DNA from: Thalassia testudinum
Taxonomy: Eukaryota > Streptophyta > Magnoliopsida > Alismatales > Hydrocharitaceae
Assembly: GCA_037157565.1 (NCBI GenBank)
Contig: JAZHRO010000036.1
Location: 22,184,501-22,248,500, forward strand
Direction: 5' to 3'
Length of the DNA: 64,000 bases
The translations under genes and the position numbers were made by a program. Below the pieces are notes generated by a model. It ran no database searches and had not been told where the DNA came from. It worked only from the letters and a program-made list of their open reading frames with translations. Positions 56,722 to 64,000 of the stretch are shown here, one piece after another; within the stretch, counting starts at the first letter, position 1, and every line of letters begins with the position of its first letter.

Positions 56722-59700
56722 TTACACTTTGCTCTGCACATATTGGTCTCTCTTGAAACAAAAAATCATTTCTTGCTCTCCACACATACCACATGACTGC
56801 CGCCATGTGATTAGGTAGCTTTCATGCAACAAAAAATTTTTCCATAAGTCATCCCAAATGGGGAGAGGTTTCCTGCAAACTTTTCTCCATACTACATCAG
56901 TAATTATGCAGGAAGAAAAAATATGGGTGGAGCTATCAGTCGGCAAAACACAAAGCAGGCAGGATTGCAATACAACACCCATTCTTCTGTGTCTGAGATC
57001 ACTTGTCACCAATCCATCCCTCCTGCATAGCCATAGAAAAATCTATATTTTAATTGGGATCTTTAGTAGCCACAATTTTTTTCCTATCACATCCGTTTCC
57101 AATGAGTGGGAATGCCTCATGAGTTTTTCATATGCTCTTGTAGGAGTGAAGGTTCCATCCTAGCAATATTTGTCTACACAACCAGAAGAAAGTCTAAAAG
57201 CCCTCAGATCTTGCTCTAGGCGTGTTCTTTCCTCCCATGTTCTTGTGCCTTCTCTGGTAGAGTCACCCCCTTTGATTCGCCAATCATTACTCCCATCAGA
57301 CCAAAACCTGCAGACTGGAGCCCCTTTATTCTTGTCAGCCGCATAAACTCTTGGATAGGCATTCTTTAGTTGACCTAAGGGTGACCATTCCTCCTTCCAA
57401 AATTTAAAGGACCATCCATCACCTAAGATAGGCTTAAACATCTACTAGTTGTTCTTCATAGCTTGTACCACAAACTTCTAGAAGGGAGATGGCTTAAATG
57501 GTTGGAGTCAGTCTAGAGAGCTATGCGAGCTTCCATAATTTTCTTTAATTAGGTGCACCCAATTCTTATGTTCCCCATTAAACAATTTGATGGCCCACTT
57601 AAGCAACAAAGCATCATTGAACTCTTTAAGAGATTTAATTCCCATACCACCATGGTTTTCCAATTTACAAAGACCATCCCACTTCATTGGTTGGAAAAAT
57701 TTACCTTCATGATTTGCTCCCTTCCAGAAGAACCGCTTCCTCATCACATCAATACACTTCCAGATGGACTTGGGTGCTTTAAACATGGAGAAGAAAAACA
57801 CAAGGATGGAGGTTATTACTGAGTTCTAGTGAATAAGTCTGCCCCCTTTGGATAGATATCTGCTGCTCCACCCTTGTACTTTGACAGAGATTTTATCAAA
57901 TAAGGCATGCCATTCACTCTTCTTTAGTTTAGTACATTCTAGAGGTAATCCCAAATATTTGATTGGGAGAGTAACCAAGGGGTTACCTAGTGTTGAAGAG
58001 ATGGCTGTTGGTTCTTCTCTTTTAGGCCCAAAACAGACTAAAGAAGATTTATCACCACTCAGTTTCAACCCTGATATTTCCCCAAATATCTGTACCATGT
58101 GGAATAGTGCCTGAGCTTCTTGTTCATTCCCTTCCACAAAGAATACTGTATCATTAGCATATTGCAACACTGGAGCCAATGCACTTCTGTTGGAGATGGA
58201 ATACCCTCTAATGAGTACAAACTCCAATAGTCTGCAGGCATACCTTGCCAGAATGTCAACCGCAAGGTTGAAAATAAGTGGAGCCAGTAGACATCCTTGT
58301 CTGACACCACGTTGAGGTTGGATCCACATCCCACACGGTCTACCATTAATCAAGGGTGAGAAGGAAGCAGTGGTGATACATCTTTTCATCCAATGTAGCC
58401 ATTTAGCTGGAAACCCCCTTCTCTTAAATATTTCCCATAGATACTACCAAGACACTGAATCATATACCTTCTAGAAATCAACCTTTCAGAGGAAAGCTTT
58501 GCACTTTCTCCTGTGCCAGCCCATCACCATCTCCTATGCCATAATGAATGATTCTTGTAATGACCTATTGGGAAGGAAAGCGGACTGTACTAGGAGGATG
58601 ATGTCCTGAAGAACCTACCATAATCTGTTTGCCAAAACCTTACTCACCAATAAATATATGGAGTTAGACCGAGCAATTAGTCTAAACTCTTGAAAATAGT
58701 TCACACTTGGCTTTTTTGGAAGTGAAGAGGTAAGATCTGTTAATTTTATCGAAGCCATAATTGCCCCTTTGAAATTCCCCAATTACCTCCATCACCTCCC
58801 CCTTCAACATAGTCCAAAATTCTTTGTAGAAGAAGACCAACATACCATCTAGACCCGGCGAACCTTCAGTATTCAAATCATTGACTGTTTCCAACACCTC
58901 ATTTTTAGAAATGGACGTCACCAAGTTATCATCTTACTGCGAAGAGATGTGAGGAAAGACAGACCTTGCTATCTTCCATGTTCCCCTTGCTGCAGCCTGA
59001 GAACTATCTTTAAAATATCTGGTAGCTGCTTCTCTGATTTCATGCACAGATGAGGTTTCCTGACCATCCACCACAGTGGAGGAGATGAGGTTATATCTTC
59101 TATGTGCACTGGCTACCAAGTGGAAGTATTTGGTGTTAGCGTCCCCCTCTTTGAGACAAAGTTGCCGGGAGTGCTCACGCCAATCCATTTCTCTTTTTAA
59201 CTCTTCCTCGGCCACAATGTGCTGCCATTGCTTCCTGTCTCGCCTCTCCTGTTTAGTTAGACTGGTTGCCTCCACTTTCCCATCCAAATACTGAATTGCC
59301 ACCAATGCTTCAATGCATTTTTGGTTCTTTAATACTGCAACTATTGCACCATACTCCTTTAGCATAGATCGGATAGACGCAAGTTTCGCAGCTAATTTGA
59401 CAGTTGCAGTGCCTTCAGCCTAGTTAGAACACCAACATTCCACCATCTCATGGAAGCTCTGCTCTCTAAGCCAAGATTTCCTGAGCTTGAAGTAGGAACC
59501 CATATGTATACTGTCCCCACTATCCCAGGCCAGCGGCATATGGTCTGAGAAGGGGTGCTCCAACCCTGCCACCAAAGACAAATGAAACTTTTCCATTAGC
59601 TCCGCATTCCTGAAGAATCTATCCAATTTGGAGCATGAGCCACTTCCACTTCTCCAAGTGAATTCCACCCCAGTGGTAGGGAATTCAGTCAATCCCAATT

Positions 59701-60186
59701 CTTGAACTGTTATTTGAAAGCCAAGGGAGGCATTGTCCATTAACCCACTTGATCTGTCTAATTCTGTCAAGGTACAGTTGCAGTCTCCCCCCACTAACCA
59801 TGGCAGTCCCTGGGAATGTCTCGCAAGGTATGTCAGGTCCTCTCATAGTTCAAACCGACTGCTCGCCACACATGGGCCATACACACTAGTGAGAAGACAC
59901 TCAATCTCCCCTTGGATCATCTTACATCTACAGGAGATAGCATGCCTAGATTTAATGACCTCAAACACCTCCAAGCATGCCTCCATCCACCAAAATGCCA
60001 ACCCTTCAGATTGCCATTTGCTTCTATTGCGACACTGCCAGCATACCCATTCTTCTTCAAATCAATCCACATGGAGCTGTTCTCACTTTCTATATGCATT
60101 TCTTGAATGAGAGCACATTCAATGTCCCATTCTCTGAGATATCTCATAAGTGTGGCTCTTCGAACTTTAACGCACAACCCACGCAC
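56722..60186 (-). pseudogene. LINE-1 ORF2: endonuclease and reverse transcriptase (broken)
   Basis: Endonuclease: MRGLCVKVRRATLMRYLREW (from 60186), VGGDCNCTLTELDRSSGL, VEFTWRSGSGSCSKLDRFF and FSDHMPLAWDSG (about 59510-59800). RT: EGSPGLDGM-type motif (about 58860), PQRGVRQGCLLAPLIFNLAVD (shown in part, about 58245-58310), and the catalytic box YANDTVFF (about 58140) in which the first aspartate of YADD is asparagine. GLPLECTKLKKSEWHALFDK and GWSSRYLSKGGR follow, then zf-RVT-like sequence to about 56722. It would nick DNA and copy LINE RNA at the target; the YAND change and stops make it inactive. Confidence 0.88.
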
Positions 60187-61600
60187 ATTCCAGGAAAGAA
60201 CTCTTATCTCCCCTTTTGAGAGCCCCCCACGTTTGCTTGAAGCCTACGTTCAGCACCAAGTATCAAAGCAACAAAATTTTCATCCACCTTCTTGGTAGTC
60301 AAATTCATTTTCGTTTTCCATAGTTTATATGGGGATCTCCCCAATCCTGATTTTGATAAGGCTCCAGCCCCATATTTCAGTTACCCATCAATATTGAAAG
60401 GAGAATTTTGTACAACCGAATTCACTGAAATTTCTTGTAGCACCCCCACAGACTGTTCACCCTCTTTTACAATATGGTGATCCCCCATCTCATCCATCTC
60501 CTTATGATGATGATCCTTCCTCTTTTTTGGTTTGGGAGATCCCTCATATGTACCTCTCTCTGCGTGATCTAGGTGAGGCTACTTGCGAGCAATCTCTACA
60601 TAGGTTCGTTGTTCCTTCTGCTCATAGACCTCCTTCACCGTCCCCGTAAGTTGCAACCGCAGGAGCCATGAACTCCCACCGCATCTGAGAATGATCTTCT
60701 CCAGCAATGATCCCCCTTTGAGAATCTCCACATTAACATGTAATGTTCTGCCATCACCTTCTCTCAAGCCAACCTTTGCCTCCTCAACCACAGTCGCATA
60801 TCCAGCCAGAGCAGCAGCTACCATGCTTCGTGACCTAAGATCCAAAGGCAGACCACTAATTTATAGTTTCCCTAATCAAGCGGCAACCCTTTGAGGTGGC
60901 CTGTCGGGCAAGGCCCTATCAAAAGGTGAGATGAGTCTCTAGATCATAGTTAAAATTTCAAAATTAGATGATTTAAATCGAATACTCTCCATGTCCATCA
61001 TACCCAAACAAAACAGAACAAATCTCATAAGTGATAGGGTAGAAATCTTCCAATCTGCAAGAGAGAGTGAAAGAGATTTTACCAAACCTTTGATGCGGTC
61101 TGTCAACAGATTTCCAGCCATCACCTCCCCTACCAAAGCACCTCTGAGCATAAGTTCGGAAATCTTAGTATCATCAAACATTGAAACATCAACATCAATG
61201 GTAAAACCCCTATAGTTATCTAGCGGCGGCAGTGGTCTAACATTATGCATCAGCTTAGGGCACTAGACCGATGACTTATTAGGTCCCCTTCTTTGCCTCT
61301 TGCAGGCATCTCTCTTATGCCCATGTCCACCACAAGCCAGACAAACAAGAGGGGATCTACAGATCGCCAATATGTGGCCTCTCCTTCAGCAGTGATAGAA
61401 GACAGCTTCTCTGATAACCCTTCTTCCCATCTCCCTCTCATTTCGGTCCCCATCTAGCCGATTGCTACCCCTTAGGGATTCCCCTCTCCTATCTCTCCTC
61501 CGCCCTACCCTCAACTGCCAAGTTGACCATCCCTCACCATGGTCGATCACTCCTCTCCACTTCCCTTCTCTTTCCCTCACCATGGGTTCTCCTGGTGAGA
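60187..61600 (-). pseudogene. LINE-1 ORF1, RNA-binding protein (broken)
   Basis: A DUF4283-like segment, VGEVMAGNLLTDRIKGLVK with LSLADWKISTLS (about 60950-61150), and a zinc knuckle CLACGGHGHKRDAC (C-x2-C-x4-H-x4-C, about 61305-61350) preceded by RGHILAICRSP. This knuckle is standard for plant LINE ORF1. Several frames are needed to read it through. It would bind LINE RNA. Confidence 0.75.
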
Positions 61601-61623
61601 ATACTCTGCAACGCGACAATCTT

Positions 61624-61648
61624 AAAACACCGACTTAACGCACGAACA
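61624..61648 (+). repeat. LTR I, right end
   Basis: The last 25 bases of the LTR after LINE-1, ending 'gcacgaaca' right before the PBS at 61652. 61606-61623 is the duplicated target. Confidence 0.85.
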
Positions 61649-62885
61649 TTTTGGTGCCATTGCCGGGGAGCAATGTGCAATTCACTGCTATTCTCTGCAT
61701 TATTTGATTATATTTGAGCACTGAATTGTCCTATTTGCTTTCTTGTGATTTTGCGAGGTACATCACGAGGAGAGGGTAGAAACACCAGGGCAGGTCACAT
61801 CTCTATTCTTCATTAATCAACCTCCTAATCTTGGGAAGACAAAAAAAAAATAGAGAAAAGAGGAACCAATCAATTAGGAATCAGCTGCCATACTTTTCAT
61901 AGTAATCAACATTTAAAGGGCAAGTTTCCTAATTCATGAAAATTTCAAATTTAATTGAAGATTGAGATTATTTTGTTTAGAATTCCCTACCCCAAATTGC
62001 ATGTGCCTATTAGGGACTATGCTTACTTTCTAATCTTCTTAGACTACACACTTCTTGTTTGAAGTCCAAGGAGAACATTTTAAAGATCAATTGGACTTGA
62101 AAATAGAGCTAATTAGGGTTTTGGAGTGCTAGTTCACACTTGTCAGCATAAAAGGAAACAAACCCACCCGCATTTGTGTGCTATCCAAGCCCTTGGTTGA
62201 AAAGATCTAAATCATTAAAACCCTGAAACCAGACCCTAAATTCACTTGAACCCTAAAATCCTTGGACCTAATAACCTGGGAGTCAAATCAGGGTAATTTC
62301 TAGGTCTTGACCTAGATCTCATTCTGCCATCTTTAGGTAGGTCAAGTGAAGTTGGTCTACATTGTAGGCCAACCAACCTCCAAATTAGGTCACAAGTTGA
62401 ATTAATTTCTAATCAAGTGAAACTCAAGGCACAAATTAGGACATAAAATTGGTAGACTTAAGGACTTAAGTTCATACATTTCGGTCTATCTGAACCCTCA
62501 GTGACAAGGAAGGTCGAGTGGGGAAAACCCTGTAACCCGTTGGGACACTCTACCATGTAGGGGTCTTTGAGGGGCTCTCCTTTCCTGGCTACCCAGGTAC
62601 TTCTCAGGTGTGTGAATTTCTAATTCAGAGGTTCATCCACCTCGAAGTTGCCCTATTCACCCAAAAAAATCTTTGAGTGCCTTGATTGGGTAAATCTCAC
62701 ATCCAGTCCCTCATCCCTTCTATTTAGAGCACACACACAGATTTTCTTGGGAATCTCTTCTCAGATCTAATCAATTTCAATTTAATCTTGAATTTTGATT
62801 CTACATCTTGATTCCACCATCTGATTCAAAAATGTAGCCTGGCTATTTAGGAAAACCATTGATAAAACCAGAATCTTAAATATCC
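61649..62885 (+). other. PBS and leader of I
   Basis: PBS at 61652-61668, TGGTGCCATTGCCGGGG, two changes from the tRNA-Asp complement. The leader is A/T-rich up to about 62470, then has the G/C-richer island 62480-62700 shared with A. A splice-like 3' end ('ttttgcgag' near 61752) is degenerate compared with A, B and C. Confidence 0.8.
62480..62700 (+). other. Conserved leader island of I
   Basis: Aligns with 29390-29620 of A: 'cagtgacaag', 'accctgtaaccc', 'gtaggggtcttt', 'ctggct.cccaggta', 'ccttgattgggt'. It lies between PBS and the first reading frame, as in A and D. Confidence 0.55.
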
Positions 62886-64000
62886 ATGAAAGATAGAATG
62901 GTTGAGGATGCCCTTAGATTTTATGAGATTGATGACAAAACCTCAAAACCAATTGAAGACATTCAGGTTAATGTATCGATAACAACAACCTTCATCATAA
63001 ACTGCGCCCAAATAATTATAACACAATTAACAAATGGATCTACCTGGGATGTTCTCATGACAGGATACATTGAGTTAAAGAAATTACATAACTTTGAATA
63101 TCTCCAATGCATGACAAATCCTGTACTTTGGGAGAGACATCAAGATGATCTTGAAAAATGGGAGGAGATGATAAAATTATTAAAGTAGACTATCAATCAA
63201 AAATACCCATACATTCCCCAAACAGTTAGCAAAACATCTTGGAACAATACTGAGAATTTATCTAATTTTCCAAATCCTGGGTTCGAGAATCAAGGTTGTT
63301 GTAGACCTCCAGCCCAAATGGAATATGATCAACCTAATATACAGATTGATACACTTAACCTTGAGACAGGTTGGGAGGACCCAATTGCAGGAGAACGTGA
63401 TTTCGAGCCAGCCTTATAGACACAAAACCCTAGTTCGCCAAGCATAGAATTCCTAGACTCCTGTGATAATGAGATTGAATCAGAACCTCTCAAGAGTGTA
63501 AATTCGATTCCTTACTCTAATAAGGTGACCCTTAAAGGCAATTCTGACATCCCTATAAAGCTCAACCTAGATTCTAGTGATTCAACCCACACCCTTAGCC
63601 TAGAATCTGGATCTGAACCTTCATGGGAGGATTATAAGGCCCCATGTGATGAAAATCAGAGTTTGAATTTGGATTATGATTCTGTACCTTTATTTGATGA
63701 ATGTACCTCTCCAACACCCTCAGAAATACAGATTGATTTTTCAAAAGTCATGCCGATCTACAACATAGAAATCGAGGAGTTGGAGGAGTTGGGTTTTGAT
63801 TAGGTCTTCCCTACAAGCCAAAAACCCGAGCCCAGACCCAACAAGGACACTTTTTTGAGCTCGGAATCTGAGAATAGGCTAGACCCAAGTCAGGTTGCTG
63901 AGTCTACATCTTATGATTTATTCTATGGTGGAAACTCTAATCTCAAATCAAATTCGAAGCTTGATTCCTGCAAATTCTTCGACGATTTTGAATCTTACTA
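62886..64000 (+). pseudogene. Unrecognised acidic reading frame of element I
   Basis: A single frame runs from ATG 62886 to the window end, with TAG stops at about 63186, 63416 and 63800. It stands where gag would start, but no gag motif (CPHHG, AAHWY) is present. The N-terminal 100 residues are helical in character (LRFYEIDDKTSKPIEDIQV, WERHQDDLEKWEEMIKLL). The rest is rich in S, D, E and N (SLESGSEPSWEDYK, IEIEELEELGFD). It could be an extra ORF ahead of gag, as in Ogre-type elements, or a non-autonomous element's own protein. Confidence 0.45.

Larger units (their letters stand above)
56596..61605 (-). mobile_element. LINE-1, near full length, in LTR I
   Basis: Minus-strand LINE of 5.0 kb. 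The poly-A tail appears as T at 56594-56604. A perfect 18-base TSD, CTGCAACGCGACAATCTT, is at 56578-56595 and 61606-61623. The rebuilt plus-strand target is CTT/AAAA, the usual L1-type endonuclease nick. It has ORF1 with a zinc knuckle and ORF2 with endonuclease, RT and a C-terminal zf-RVT-like region, all broken. It may lack some 5' sequence. Confidence 0.93.

Overview
This window reads as plant nuclear DNA made almost entirely of transposable elements nested inside one another. I find no host gene, no tRNA or rRNA gene and no CRISPR array. Evidence for a flowering plant with a repeat-rich genome: very large Ty3/gypsy LTR retrotransposons with Athila-type proteins and a primer site complementary to tRNA-Asp, a CACTA (En/Spm) TNP2 transposase with Transpos_assoc, DUF4218 and DUF4216 regions, and plant LINEs with an ORF1 zinc knuckle. 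I cannot name the species. Letters G, E, D, H, C, J, B, A, F and I, and LINE-1/LINE-2, are my own labels.

Layout. 1-1982: leader and 5' LTR of a minus-strand element (G) whose body lies left of the window; it landed in an older LTR (1983-2707). 3510-4600 and 19396-21530: two halves of one broken TNP2 gene, split by minus-strand element D (4601-19390, TSD ccctc). D carries two solo LTRs, H (7238-9861, TSD cctac) and E (15809-18020), and has gag and protease but no reverse transcriptase or integrase. 21882-24175: LTR and leader of element C. 24176-24580: part of LTR J, the target of LINE-2. LINE-2 has a 13-base TSD at 24568-24580 and 53353-53365, almost 29 kb apart, because gypsy element B (24796-50923) sits in it. 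B in turn holds complete element A (25965-39635, TSD ctaat) and solo LTR F (47288-48744). 53842-61648: LTR of element I, split by LINE-1 (56596-61605, 18-base TSD). 61649-64000: leader of I and an unrecognised open frame.

How the parts work together. A and B show the normal retrotransposon order: LTR, PBS, leader, gag, protease, RT, RNase H, integrase, 3' noncoding region, polypurine tract, LTR. All are damaged by stops or frameshifts. D and probably I depend on proteins from relatives.

The most unusual signal is in the large LTRs. A (both LTRs), H and I each carry a match to the plant snRNA upstream element (RTCCCACATCG), then exactly 24 bases, then an AT-rich TATA-like box. This is the spacing of RNA polymerase III snRNA (U6-type) promoters. 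A related stretch of about 240-250 bases follows, opening with a short hairpin and reaching its first T4 run in a similar context in every copy. This could be a Pol III transcription unit inside an LTR; it is an inference from sequence alone. LTRs of D, C, G and B instead carry palindromes that match the MSA (mitosis-specific MYB3R) element.
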